From Apostichopus japonicus (taxonomy: Eukaryota > Echinodermata > Holothuroidea > Aspidochirotida > Stichopodidae), in contig NC_092561.1 of assembly GCF_037975245.1 (NCBI RefSeq), forward strand, positions 9,109,001-9,173,000: a stretch of 64,000 nt of DNA, written 5' to 3'. Position 1 is the first letter of the stretch; each line of letters opens with the position of its first letter. The notes below the pieces were generated by a model that had not been told where the DNA came from, made no database searches, and saw only the letters and a program-made list of their open reading frames with translations. Shown one piece after another: positions 35,901-50,900 of the stretch. Both the position numbers and the translations under genes were made by a program.

Positions 35901-38900
35901 GTACCTTGGAAGACCCCTCTCGGCAGCTTACCCATCCACCTACTCTGCTTACATCCCTGCCCCTCCCGCTGTCGAGCACGACACCCACCCTAGTGAAGAG
36001 GAGGAGGAAGAAGAGGGCGCCGACAACCAATCTCAGAATGGCCGCCGACCGTCCTCCAGGTACTCTACGAGGAGCCAGAAATCCACTTCCAGTCAGGGTG
36101 CAAAATCCACTCGCAGCGAAAAGTCGGGTTTGAGTCGAAGGTCGGTCAGAGGTGTCAGTCCCGGTGACCAACAACTGATTTTGGAAGAGAACCAGGAGGA
36201 GGCGCCAGAAGAGCACCAAGGGAGGCACGCTGTCAGTCGGTCGTCGAGAAGGAGCGGGAGTCACCGTTCTGGTAGCTGGCAGAGTGACGAGGGAATTATC
36301 CAGGAAGGCGATGGAAGGAAGTCTGAGGCCAGAAACGGGTCAGAGAGAAGTAGAGCCGCCCCTATGAGTGCTGGCAGCAAGAGATCACAGGTATCATGGG
36401 CAGATGAGAAACCGCAGCAATTAGAGGAGGGAGCTGATGATGATGATGTTGAAGAAGAAGAAGATGATGACTGGAGATCAGAGGTCATAGAGATTGCGAT
36501 CTCTGAAAGAGGAGAACCAATGACAGAGCTACAACTGGATGAGGAAGTCAAAGATGAAGTCAACGATGAAGATGAAGTTGCCATGCCAATGGAAGAAACA
36601 GACAAAACTGAGGGAAAGTTGGAAACCAACAACGAGAGGAAGACTACTTCGAGGGTGTCTTCTGCTAGCTCTAGGAGGATGTACACCCCTCGGACTAGGT
36701 CATCTGGTAGGACCACACCTATAGAGATGGATGAGGGGGAGGAGCTGCCAGGTGAGAAGGCTTATGATCATTAATTATCATCAGTAGTAAAGTGTGATAA
36801 TATATTAAAAACTGGATAATATCCAGAATCATCGAAAGTGGTGGTTATCCGGGTATGGAAAAAAAAAATTTAAAAAATAAGACAGATCATCGACGTATCG
36901 TCGTAAATTAATCAGCTGTGTGACGTGCTGGTAGTTGTTAATTTATTTGGACAAGGTAGATGAAAAAGTGCATTTTTGGAGAGAAGACAGGTAAGAGTCG
37001 TCATTCCTTAAAGGCAGTTAAGTCTGAGAGTCTATGGAATCACTAGATAATGTTTGTTGATTAATTTTCCTCCCAGATGAGAGAATACCCTCTTCAGCTG
37101 CTAGCGTTAAGAGATCTATTTCTCAGATGTCTCAGTCACCACCAGAAGAAGCTGCATATATCCCGGGAGAGGTTCATGAAGATCCCAGTAGGGTTGATGA
37201 AGAAGTGGATGATATAAATGAGGTATGTTTGCGCACAGTCAGAGATTAAACCTATCAAAAGCATACACTGCCTTCATGCCATTTGAATTCAATATCATGC
37301 CATGAGTGACATCACTTCCCTCCCTCGCCGAACTTCCCCTACCTTCGCCAACCCTCCCCAATAGAAGAAGTAGAACTCTGTTTCTATGTTCTTGTACCTT
37401 AGTGATGAAAAATGTAATGTTACAAACATCATTTTCTAATTCTACCATTCAAACCCAATCTGCATAAATACTTAATCAGACTGAGCTGCACCTTTGTAAT
37501 CAAGTCTTAAAAGTGATATCACTTTCTTTCAATTTTCTAGCCAAACAGCCCAACACGACTGTAGAGCTTGTATTTCCTCATTTAGTATTGCTAAACAGCC
37601 AGCACACTAATGAAAAATATCTCTATGTGCAAAAATTGGGTATAAGAAATGTCCTTTTTAACATCATGATCATGAAACACATGGAAGTTAATTTGTTTGT
37701 GAAGCTTAAAAAGTTGTTTTAATTATGTTAAACTGCTTTCATATTTTTGTACATTTTTAGACACATGAAAAGGGATCTGCTTTCGAAGGAGAAACAGAAC
37801 AACAACAGATCGTGCACGATGAATCTGATGCCAAGCTGGTGGATGTCGAAATATTAGAGAGAGGAAAAACACCTCAAGATGCAGAGGGTCCCCCAGAGCA
37901 GCCAGTAGAAGAGGAGGCACCACCCAAACCCAGGACCATGCTTCTAGAAGATGCTAGTGTAATTCCGAGTGAGTCATAAATCTATCAAGTCTGTGATGAA
38001 TTCATATCAGCTGTCTGTCCTCGCCTGACATCTTTCAATACTTTCATGAATTTACCGTTTCCTTGTGTCTTTCAACGTCTTCATAGATCAACAGACGGTG
38101 GTGAAACAAGATCTCCCTTCAACGAGGAAGCCAGAGGCGGATGTCCCTAGTAAAGGCAAATCACAGCCAACCCAGACAACCATCAAGAAGGTCGTAACCG
38201 TGGTAACGATGCCAGAAAAGAAACTCGCTCCCAAGGAAGACCCAGTTCCTATAGTACCTCCACAAAAGGCTGAGAAGCCGAAGGTGACCAGTGTCGTGTC
38301 CGCAAGTTTAGCTAGTGTGAAGGCCAAAAATGCTGTAAGTTATAGTGGTTTATCTTTATTACAGCCTAGCTGGATTAAATTAGCTGAAATCTTTCTGTAG
38401 CTTTCTGCTTTAGTCAGATAAATGAGATTAGAGTATATTCCTTACATTTCTGAACCTCAAAATAGAAAAAAAATGTTTGCATACCTCTTGGACAATACTT
38501 TAATAGCAGCTCTAAATTTCAACAAGTTACCAAGACATTGAGCAGAGGTAATTTCATTAGAGTTTTGAACCTTTTAGTTAGGGTTCTGTAAAGCTTCCCA
38601 GATGAGGACCAAACATACCTTACTTATGGTACTGAACCACTATGTGCCTCCCAGAATTTGAAGGGAAGTAATAAACAGAGGGTTGTGAACCTCAATAGGT
38701 TCCCAAGAAATGTTGTACTTTGCTTCTGCAAGATTGGGAAACAGTACTTTATGTGAGGTGTTGAACCTTATAATGGTTTCCAGGGATTGAGGAGATGTAC
38801 TTTATGTAATGTTTCAACCTTATAATGCTTTCCAGGGATTGAAGAGATGTACTTTATGTGAGGTTTTGAACCTTATAATGCTTTCCAGGGATTGAGGAGA

Positions 38901-41900
38901 TGTACTTTATATGAGGTTTTGAACCTTATAATGCTTTTCAGGGATTGAGGAGATGTACTTTATGTGAGGTTTTGAACCTTATAATCCTTTCCAGAGATTG
39001 AGAAACAGTACTTTATGCAAGGTTTTCAACCTTATAATGCTTTTCAGGGATTGAGGAGATGTACTTTATGTGATGTTTTCAACCTTATAATTAGGATTCT
39101 GAGTTTCAAAATTCTTCACAGACTAATAGCAATGAAATATTCTGTTTCCGCAGGGGAAAAAGAGTCCCCGATCTGGTCGAAAGCACAAAGGAGGAGGGGG
39201 CAAGAAGACAACCTTTAGTGGCCCTCAGCTGGATTTTGTAGGAAGTATGGTGATAGACCCCTATGCAGGACCCTCTCAGGATGAAATGGATGACATGGTA
39301 GCTGAGGAGGTGAGTATCGTAGATGAATGGAGATGGATGGGTATGGTTGATCCTGGTGAGCTGTATCTTGGAGAAATGGATGGGCGGTGTGATACATGTA
39401 CTAAATATAGGTTCGAAATCAAATGAAAAAAATATGTCACACTTGCACTCAAGTTTTAGCATGTTAGGAGTTTTTGTCACTATTTAACGAGAGTTTCTGG
39501 CACTCAAATTTGATCACGATCGTCGAGCTGACCACACTCTGCCCCACTGAATGCGACTCAACTCAACTTGACCTTTGTAATGTGGAAAGTCACAGTTAAA
39601 TTTAATCATGCAGCTAAGGGCTGTGACTACTTAAAAGTTTTAAGTCGTGTCCGCTTCAGTCTTGTAAACTCAACATGTATTTGCCACACAGTGTGCGGTG
39701 ACTAAACCGCCAGGATACAACAAATGTATCCAATCATGGGAGTAGTTTTCCATGTGACCTAAACAAGCACCAGTCATTAACTGCAGGCAGTCTGTGTGCG
39801 CGCATCTGTCACGCAGTATGCGGGTCAGTTGTAAGATTTTGGGTCCTGACAACTATCAAACTAGGTTACGATGGTGTAGATGAGTCAGGTTGTGTTCAGT
39901 CAGGCCAGTATGTGGCTGGCTTAAAATAAGATGATTAATTTTATCAGTGACGTCAAGAAGGTAAAGCTAACATTCATAAATGTTTATAACTGACCAGATT
40001 TAGTCTGTTTGGCATATTCATTTGTAGTCTATTTTTTTTGTACTCTTTATTCATTTCATATTTTTAGCTTGCAAAAGAATTAGCTGCACAAAATCTGGAG
40101 GAGGATAAACCAGAGGAGAAGAAGAAACCAGAAGAGGAAGAACAGGGTAAGGCAAAACTACTCAGGGTTGACCCTGATGTGTTGCATTTTAACTTGCCAT
40201 GTAACTTGCCATGTCAGGGATCTGTAGGCAGGTTATCTCAACCTTTGCAGTACGGGAGGGCCCAAAGTGTAAATTGTTGCCAACATGACACCAAATGGGC
40301 ATATCCTCGTTCCATTGAGGTAACAGAATAATGGTATGTGGTACATAAAAAGGCCCTGTTTGTTATGTTAGGTGTGTTCCATTGTACCAACAGAATAATG
40401 TGGTACATAAGAAGGCCCTGTTTGTTCTGATAGGTGTAAGATAACTTTGTTTTTAACTTGAAAGTGACCAAGGCTGAAAGTAGGTTAATTGCATTGAACT
40501 ATAATAAAAACATTTCAATGTAAGTCCATAGCAAAATGCCTTTACAAAGAAATTCACTAGTATGTTTTGTGAAATTTCTTTTCAGGTAGTGAAGCAAAAA
40601 GTCAGAAAAGTTTTGTTTTTGGAATTTGTTTTCACATAATGTTTGTGACTACTATGAAAAGTGGATCGGGCAGACGAGATGTTGAGGATCATTGAATCAA
40701 ATTCGTTAATCACTCAATTTCATTCATTTGTCCCAAAAAGTGGAAGAAGGATGTCTTAATTTAGTTAATTGTAATGTCTTTTGAAGAAATACTCATCTGT
40801 CAAGACAAAAATTTCAGACGATACTCAAAACGCTGCTTTTAGAGGCTAACTTCCATTTTTGGTTTGCTCTGTGCTAGTTTGTTTCCTCTTCGCCGATTGC
40901 TTTTATTTTGTGATTTTACAGACGACGTTGATTCCCTAGCGACGGACGACGAAGCTATCGAAAAGGAATTGAAGAAAACAAGGGTTCCGTCTCAGAAGAA
41001 AGAGAGCAAGAAAAAACTAGCCAAGGAGAGAGCGGCAATAAAGGAGGCGAGACGATTAGAAAAACAGGTAGAGCTTAAAAAAAACTCCAAGGTGTACCTA
41101 ATGGCAATATAGTTGTTGGTAATGACAACTCCCACCGTCAGTAGAAATCATGCCGTAAACAACCGGGTACAGCTCCAAGCTGTCTTTACCCCCTGCCCAC
41201 CACCCCCACCCCCTGACAAATCTTTTACTTTGGTGGGTCAGAAATCAGTCATCCACTTGCGGGCCAGTGGTATCACCGTCACATTACCACAGCCTGTTCA
41301 ATTAATTTTCACTCAGTCAATCAGTCAATCAATCAATCAGTGTGCCAGTGCTGATCTTAGGATGTGCCCTCTTGATAGGATCAGCATCCATTGTTTACAA
41401 GGATCAGCATCCATTGTTTAAAAGGATCCGCATCCATTGTCTACAAGGATCAGCATCCATTGTCTACGAGGATCAGCATCCATTGTTTCCGAGGATTAGC
41501 ATCCATTGTTTACAAGGATCAGCATCCATTGTTTACAAGGATCAGCATCCGTTGTTTACAAGGATCAGCATCCATTGTTTACAAGGATCAGCATCCATTG
41601 TTTACAAGGATCAGCACCCATTGTTTACAAGGATCAGCATCCGTTGTTTACAAGGATCAGCATCCATTGTTTACAAGGATCAGCATCCATTGTTTACAAG
41701 GATCAGCATCCATTGTTTACAAGGATCTGCATCCGTTGTTTACAAGGATCAGCATCCATTGTTTACAAGGATCAGCATCCATTGTTTACCTCCTGTACTG
41801 CTGCTTTTGGGGTTTGAGGGGGAATTAAGATGGCTACAGCATTGATTAACATGTTTATACAAGGTCCAATCTGGCTGCTGACTAACCCATCAATAATGGG

Positions 41901-44900
41901 AACTTTTTAACAAGGGGATAATAGGGTTGAATAGATGCACTGCTCTTGTATTTCCAAGATTCACTGATTAAAACCTTGTCTAAACAGGGAAAATTGTCCT
42001 CTTCCCAGATTAGTTTATAATTCCTTTTTTGGCAGTTATCCTCAAATTTTGCTCTTCTTCATTATTTTCCCTTTTTATTCATCAGAGAAGAGAGGACGAG
42101 ATGAAAGCCTTGAGGGAGAAGAAGAGGCTGATGGAGGAAGAGAGGAAACGACTGGAGATGGAGGAGATTAGACGAAAAGAGGTACAGGGGATCATCATTA
42201 ATCTTGCAATTTAAAGGAAGTACAACCGTAATTGCGAAGGATGGGGAAGAGAAAAATCAATCTCCAGGTGGAAATTTCTCGGGCATCTGTGTCCGAAACA
42301 GTTTTGTGATTTCCTTACTGAAGGCCAAATAACTGCATACAGTCATGATGACCATGGTGATATGTGTAGTGCACATGTGCAGTTGTTTGCAGGCCTCATG
42401 GGAGAGGGGTTTCGGGAGAGGGATACCGGTCCAGGGTCAGTTAAGGGAGCAAGTTCAATATTAAGCCTTGAATATATTGGGTACAAACTTGTGCATTTTC
42501 ATTTCCATAATTGAAAGGATAAAATGAAAGATGCAGAAAGTGGCCGGTTACATAATTGTCCCTGGGGTCGGACCTAGCTGATGACACACCTGTGGATGTG
42601 TCTGGATGTGTGCGGGTTGTTGTGTGTGTGTGTGTGTGTGTGTACATGTATGTGTCTGTTACCATTTTACCATTTAAATACCCACGCTGTAAAACTATGA
42701 CAAGAATTTTGACGTAGGAGTTGCACGATAGGTTTTCATTTGACAATTGTCATTGTAACATTATTAAACATTATTTCAACATTTTATAACAAAAACCCTT
42801 TCTGCCAACTTTCACCTGGAGAAGTTGAAAGCAACCTTTTTAAAAATTTCTGTGCTGCAATTTCTTCCATCAGTGATTCTTGTGCTAGAGGATTTCTGTC
42901 GATATTCAAATGTTGATTGGTGATGTGTGGCAAACAAATTTTTAAATTGTTGAGGTCTGTGTTAGAATCATGGCCAAGGTCTCCTGTAACCTGGGACGGG
43001 ACTTCAAAGTCCCTGCTTTTTATTGCATGTAACAGATTGCTCCACGCCATCTGGTTGCCTATACCTATAAATGTCTTTGATGATTCTCTGTGCCAAAGAT
43101 CTTGCTAGCTTCAAGTTTCAAATTTCAGTGTATGCATGAGGCATTGAAAAGGAGTGGATCTACAATTTTTATGGGTGGGGGAGTCACTATGAAAGGAAGA
43201 TCCTGTCTAAAAAGGACTTGTTTGAATAAAAGCGCTTGCTTTAATTAAAATCCTAATTTTCTTGGGTTCTTTTGTCAGGAATTGGCAGACAGAATCGCCG
43301 AAGCCGAGCAAGAAGCGGAGATGGCCAGACAAGCCGAGGAGGATGCTAAGTTGATGATGCAGGAGGTCAGGAAGACAGCCAGAGAGGAGAGAGAAGCAAA
43401 ACGAAGAGCAGATGCAGAGAGGAGAAAGACAGAGAGAGAGAGACAGCGAGAAGAGAGGAAAAAGATGGTGAGAGGGTTAAAAAATCGGGCCAATTTTTCG
43501 ACCGGTTTTTTTTTGGGGTGGGGGAAAATGAATTGAACAAGTGAGACCATTGGCAAGGAGGGGGTAGGGAGGGGGAGGGGGTGGTTGTCAGGATGACCTG
43601 TTGGCAAACAGGCTTGATCACTTGATCAAATTTGCAGCATGAATGAATGAACACCATCATACCTTGTTATCAGCTTCATCCCTCATCAACATCCTAATTT
43701 CATATTGTTTTTCTTTTGGGTGACAGCAATTGGAACTGATGCAATCAGCATTGGCGGATTGGCTTTACGACAATTGCCTCGATCCCCCCTCCAGATTTTC
43801 CCCTTGCCCCCTATAGTTGCCCCTCAAATCAGATCTGCGACTTATCCACAATATATAGAAGTAGGCTAATCACTTGTATTAGAAGCAGCTTCCAATGCAA
43901 TGCATTAATGTGAAAAATTGTCAAATGACTAGCACCATTCTGCATCTAAGTCACTTTACTTGTAGAAAAATCCCAAAGGGGAGAGGAAACCTCTCCCCTT
44001 TGATCCCTCCCTTATATCAGTGTTATATTGCCTTCCCCCCTTCCATCATATGCCACCTAGTTGCCCCCCTTCCCCCAGATTTCCTTAGCTGGTGCAGCCC
44101 ACTGTTCATGACACATGTAGGTAGTTATACTTCACTTTAGAGTATATCTTACCATTGGAGTAATCTATGAAAACAGCAGTTTAAATTTTCCCCTGTTTTG
44201 CAAATTTCAATTGCACCATCTTTTGACTAAGCCTCGTCAAAATTATTGACATTTGGGGGTTTTCCCTTCCCTCTCACAGGAGGATCAAGCTAGACAAAGG
44301 GAGGAGGAGATGGCGGAGAAGTTAGCCTCAGCCGAGGAGAGACGTAAGATGCAGGAGGAATCTCGGCTGCAGCGAGAGGAACAGGAGAGGCTGGAGCAGG
44401 AGGAGCGGGACAGATTAGAAGAAGAGGAACTCATGAGGTTGGAGGAGGAGGAGGAGAAGATCAGAGAACTCGAGAGAGAGGTGAGGGTTTTTTATATCTC
44501 CATCTGTCTTCATCGAGGATTTGTTTTTATCATCCTAAGGACGACTAGAGCTAACCTTGTTGGGAACGAATGTAGCAGAAGCAGCAGAAGTACCCTTCCC
44601 AAGAAAAGAAAAAAATCAGGGTGGGTGGTTCTACCCCCTCCTGCCCTGTACAATGATCGCTCCTTAGAGAGGATGCAGAGACCTAGCAGGGACCATTTGT
44701 CTTATTATCCCCCGTAGGACCTCTCCCGAGGTCGACCAGGGGTTAAACTTCTTTTTGATTTGATGTACCCTGCTGCAAGGCTGAATGAATAATATCAACA
44801 ATGCAATAGAGATTATCTAGGTAGGTCCAGCAGTGCCTATCGCATTATAACTACAGACCATCCAAATATTACATTCTAGCTACGTAGCCTGGCTGCATCA

Positions 44901-47900
44901 AGCTGCAGCCCCTTCCTTGACCTGCTTTTGATCTTACCTTCAGGGTGTGCTAATATAACATGCAAATGGTATGAACAGAAGTTTGGTGGGGCTAGACCAG
45001 TATACTATACAAGCAGTCTATATGCTATTACTTTATTCTCTGTCAATCCTTTTTATAGTCCAAGATACCACCAATTTTCTGTTAAAGCTCTTAAATTTTC
45101 ACGGTGATATTGCAGACTTAGAGGAGCCCACCTGCGTCGGACGTCAGTATCAAGCAGACACACTCGCCTGCGACAAACACGATACTTTCAATAACCTCGT
45201 TTTGGCAATTTGCCTAAATCTAGAAAGCACAGTCAGGTGTTTCGATTGGCAGTTGTGTCAATAGTTCTAGTGCAGGTTTGGTTAAATATGTGCGGTCAAA
45301 ACTGTTTGAAGAAATCCAGGCCTTTTACTTTCTTACCTTAACCACCCACTAGGGCTAAATAGTTCCAAATTCTTCTATTTAGTCAATCTTGTTAATTAGT
45401 ATGATTTTGTTTTATAAGTAACTTATGGTAAATTTTGCGTTGGTTATTTTTTGTAATGGTAAATTTTACAATGTACCATATCTGCAGCCCCTCCCTTGTC
45501 CTGCTTTCTACGCACCCAATTGCTCTCTATGCACCCTGTCTATGTCCACTAAATCTTATGGCGAGCGATCTTTCCAGTACTCCTCAACCCTCCTTTGGAA
45601 TAAACTCCCACTCAACATAAAGAATGTCGTGTCTGTGGAGATGTTCAAAACTGTTTTGAAGACTCACACCTGTTTTCATTGCTATAATTGTTTGTTTATT
45701 CTTATTGTAGTATATTGTGTACATATCTTTCACGTTCTTTTGTACAGCGCAGCGAGACTTTATTGTAAGTTGCGCTGTATAAGAACTGTTTATTGTTATT
45801 ATTATTATCTGTTAACTTAGCTTGCATGGTACCTCCTTTAATACAGGCCGAGAGGGAAGCGATGGAGAGGTTGATTACGGAGAGAGAAGCAGCGGAATCA
45901 AACAGGAGGCAAGCCGAAAAGTTGAGGAAGCAACAAGAGGCAAAGGAAGAAAGGAGGAGGTGAGATGGGGTTCCAATCATTAGCAAGGATGCCTTTATAG
46001 GAGCTTGATGTAGTGTCAGTGCCACATGCAATGGCAGGGAGGTTGAATCTATGGGGCAACAGTCCCCTCATTTCCAATTACCACAATATACCCCTTATTG
46101 ACCACTTATATAACCCTTATTGACCACATTGACCACAAGTCACATGGACCCCAAAACGGGTGAAACGGGGATGGGGGGGGGGAGGGGCTCAGAATCAGTT
46201 CAATGTTCAGTTGTGATGAAACTGCCTCCTATTCTGGATGTCATACAAACCCCCACCCCTGAGCCCCTGGGTGTTTGGAACCCTGAGCTGTGACATGTGG
46301 CACTGTGTATTTGAAGTTATATGGTACCTGAGTAATAAGTTCTCATACAACATCAGAATTCCCAAAACTAGTTTACAGCATCAATGTTGAGTCTGCACAC
46401 ATTTTGCTTTCATAATTTAACTTTGTGATTCTGTTGTTATAATCGCAATACTCTTTGTTATAGTTTCTTAATATGCATGCATATTACAACAACAAAAAGA
46501 CCGGTTTCAGGTGGCAGGTCTGGAATTGTGTTCTCCTTTTTTTCCTCTTGATAAATTATACTAATAAATATTTTATATTTTTTTTCTCTCTCTCTCTCTC
46601 TCTCTTCATAGACAAGAGGAATTGGAAAGAAAGGCTAAGGAAGAGGAGAGACTGTTATTGCTGAAGATAGAAGAAGAACAGAAAAGAGAAAAGGAACTGG
46701 AGAGAATCAGACAGGTATTGTGTTATAACATACTACTAGGTAAATGTTATACATAACAGTTTGTCAGTATGTTACAGAATCAGACAGGTACTGTGTTGTA
46801 ACATACTAGGTAAATGTTATACGTAACAGTTTGTCAGTATGTTACAGTATCAGACAGGTACTGTGTTATAACAAACTAGGTAAATGTCATACATAACAGT
46901 TAGTCAGTATGTTACAGAATCAGACAGGTATTGTGTTATAACATACTACTAGGTAAATGTCATACATAACAGTTTGTCAGTATGTTACAGTATCAGACAG
47001 GTACTGTGTTATAACAAACTAGGTAAATGTCATACATAACAGTTAGTCAGTATGTTACAGAATCAGACAGGTATTGTGTTATAACATACTAGGTAAATGT
47101 CATACGTAACAGTTTGTCAGTATGTTACAGTATCAGACAGGTATTGTGTTATAACATAATAGGTAAATGTCATACATAACAGTTTGTCAGTATGTTACAG
47201 TATCAGACAGGTACTGTGTTATAACAAACTAGGTAAATGTCATACATAACAGTTAGTCAGTATGTTACAGAATCAGACAGGTATTGTGTCATAACATACT
47301 ATGTAAATGTCATACGTAACAGTTTGTCAGTATGTTACAGTATCAGACAGGTATTGTGTTGTAACATACTAGGTAAATGTCATACATAACAGTTTGTCAG
47401 TATGTTACAGTATCAGACAGGTATTGTGTTATAACATACTAGGTAAATGTCATACATAACAGTTTGTCAGTATGTTACAGAATCAGACAGGTATTGTGTT
47501 ATAACATACTAGGTAAATGTCATACGTAACAGTTGGTCAGTATGTTACAGAATCAGACAGGTACTGTGTTGTAACATACTAGGTAAATGTCATACATAAC
47601 AATTTGTCAGTATGTTACAGTATCATACAGGTATTGTGTTATAACATACTAGGTAAATGTCATACGTAACAGTTTGTCAGTATGTTACAGAATCAGACAG
47701 GTACTGTGTTATAACATACTAGGTAAATGTTATACATAACAGTTGGTCAGTATGTTACAGAATCAGACAGGTATTGTGTTGTAACATACTAGGTCAATGT
47801 CATACATAACAGTTTGTCAGTATGTTACAGAATCAGACAGGTATTGTGTCATAACATACTATGTAAATGTCATACGTAACAGTTTGTCAGTATGTTACAG

Positions 47901-50900
47901 TATCAGACAGGTATTGTGTTATAACATACTACTAGGTAAATGTCATACATAACAGTTTGTCAGTATGTTACAGAATCAGACAGGTATTGTGTTATAACAT
48001 ACTAGGTAAATGTCATACGTAACAGTTTGTCAGTATGTTACAGTATCAGACAGGTACTGTGTTGTAACATACTAGGTAAATGTCATACATAACAGTTTGT
48101 CAGTATGTTACAGAATCAGACAGGTATTGTGTCATAACATACTATGTAAATGTCATACGTAACAGTTTGTCAGTATGTTACAGTATCAGACAGGTATTGT
48201 GTTGTAACATACTAGGTAAATGTCATACATAACAGTTTGTCAGTATGTTACAGTATCAGACAGGTATTGTGTTATAACATACTAGGTAAATGTCATACAT
48301 AACAGTTTGTCAGTATGTTACAGAATCAGACAGGTATTGTGTTATAACATACTAGGTAAATGTCATACGTAACAGTTGGTCAGTATGTTACAGAATCAGA
48401 CAGGTACTGTGTTGTAACATACTAGGTAAATGTCATACATAACAGTTTGTCAGTATGTTACAGTATCATACAGGTATTGTGTTATAACATACTAGGTAAA
48501 TGTCATACGTAACAGTTTGTCAGTATGTTACAGAATCAGACAGGTACTGTGTTATAACATACTAGGTAAATGTTATACATAACAGTTGGTCAGTATGTTA
48601 CAGAATCAGACAGGTATTGTGTTATAACATACTAAGTCAATGTCATACATAACAGTTTGTCAGTATGTTACAGAATCAGACAGGTATTGTGTCATAACAT
48701 ACTATGTAAATGTCATACGTAACAGTTTGTCAGTATGTTACAGTATCAGACAGGTATTGTGTTATAACATACTACTAGGTAAATGTCATACATAACAGTT
48801 TGTCAGTATGTTACAGTATCAGACAGGTATTGTGTTATAACATACTAGGTAAATGTCATACGTAACAGTTTGTCAGTATGTTACAGAATCAGACAGGTAT
48901 TGTGTTATAACATACTAGGTAAATGTCATACGTAACAGTTTGTCAGTATGTTACAGTATCAGACAGGTATTGTGTTATAACATACTAGGTAAATGTCATA
49001 CGTAACAGTTTGTCAGTATGTTACAGAATCAGACAGGTATTGTGTTATAACATTCTAGGTAAATGTCTTACATAACAGTTTGTCAGTATGTTACAGAATC
49101 AGACAGGTATTGTGTTGTAACATACTAGGTTAATGTCATACATAACAGTTTGTCAGTATGTTACAGAATCAGACAGGTACTGTGTTATAACAAACTAGGT
49201 AAATGTCATACATAACAGTTTGTCAGTATGCTACAGAATCAGACAGGTATTGTGTTATAACACACTTGGTAAACGTCACACGTAACAGTTTGTCAGTATG
49301 TTACAGTATCAGACAGGTACTGTGTTATAACATACTAGGTTAAATGTCATGCATAACAATTTGTCAGTATGTTACAGTATCAGACAGGTACTGTGTTATA
49401 ACATACTACTAGGTAAATGTCATACATAACAGTTTGTCAGTATGTTACAGAATCAGACAGGTATTGTGTTGTAACATACTACTAGGTAAATGTTATATGT
49501 AACAGTTTGTCAGTATGTTACAGAATCAGACAGGCATTGTGTTATAACATACTAGGTAAATGTCATGCATAACAGTTTGTCAGTATGTTACAGTATGTTA
49601 CAGAATCAGACAGGTATTGTGTTATAACATACTAGGTAAATGTCATACGTAACAGTTTGTCAGTATGTTACATGGTGCATTTTAATAAAATCGCATGTAA
49701 CAGTATATGATATGTTATATCATAGGTTATGCAATTGCTTATGTCATATAACTAGGGTTACCACCGAGTTGCCGTCACAGTGGACACATCTATGGTTTAG
49801 GGACACATGTAAAAAGACACGAGCTGCTATAGTCATGAACCCGGTTTGGAAAGCTTGTGGGAAAACCATACAGCCTTACATATTTCACTACGCCTAGTAA
49901 AAATGTAATACAATAGACAAATTTCAACACCAGTTAATAGGACGCTGGGAAAAAACCAACATTGTGAGTGTAATGATATTATACTTGTTTGCACAGTGTC
50001 GGAAGTAAATGAACATGTGTTTACAGAAGCCAACCAGTAGTTTCTACACCAAATTACAAATGATATTTGGCCTACACCAAATATGGAAAGATTAATGGTC
50101 AACAGGTTTTTCTCAAGTAGTTTTCAAGTAGTTTTCAAGACTGTATTGAATGCTCGGGGGCCACGGAGCAGATCGATTAAGTTTCGCTTCAAGTTCTTCC
50201 TTTGATGAGACATGCTGTCACCTATAAGAGCAGGGTACAATTTGGCGTGTTCGAGTAGAGGCTATATATCCGACCAAATATAAAGACACAGTACAAGAAA
50301 TTCAACAACACATTCAAGTATAAGCTTGATAATAAATGTAATTCTTCAAAGTTACACAAAGTTTTGTCTGTCTTCCTTTAATTAATATGGGTATAAGGCT
50401 AAATTATCAGTACCTTGGATTCAAATATTAATCAGGTAATAGCATGTAGTTCAGGTAATATGCAATGTTGAAACCATTTGCACGAGATTAAAAATGTTGG
50501 GTGTTTCTACATAAATTTTGTTTTACACTGTAACGCTTACTCAATGACCCAGCGGTTCGTTTATCCTAAAAAAACTAAGTGATACCTCATACATAGGTAA
50601 TGTTGGTTTTAAAACAATATTAAGAGTAGTTTCTTGTGAACACCATATTAAGTATTCAAACTTCAACGAAGTTCCGTTGTCCAACGCCGGACGTCCATGT
50701 GTTCATCAAGAGGTCATGCACGATGGAGGACATTGCCGGACCGACCGCCAGATATAATAACACAGAATGATGTGTATACCAACACCACCTGGTAGCGTCA
50801 TTTTCAAGGCCATTATTAAATTATCGCAATCACAAGATGGGCTCCTGGTAGCATTAGCTAGAGGGTACGGTCAGAGGATCTCGCCCTGGGAGTTGATTAC

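Noticed and set aside
36261-36716. A 151-codon minus-strand frame rich in Ser and Leu
   Set aside because: It is the antisense shadow of KIAA2012-like exon D, whose acidic codons read as Ser/Leu on the other strand.
41342-41845. A 167-codon open frame and two overlapping ones with periodic ISIHCLQGSAS peptide
   Set aside because: They arise from a stop-free 23-bp tandem repeat in an intron; all three frames are open for the same reason.
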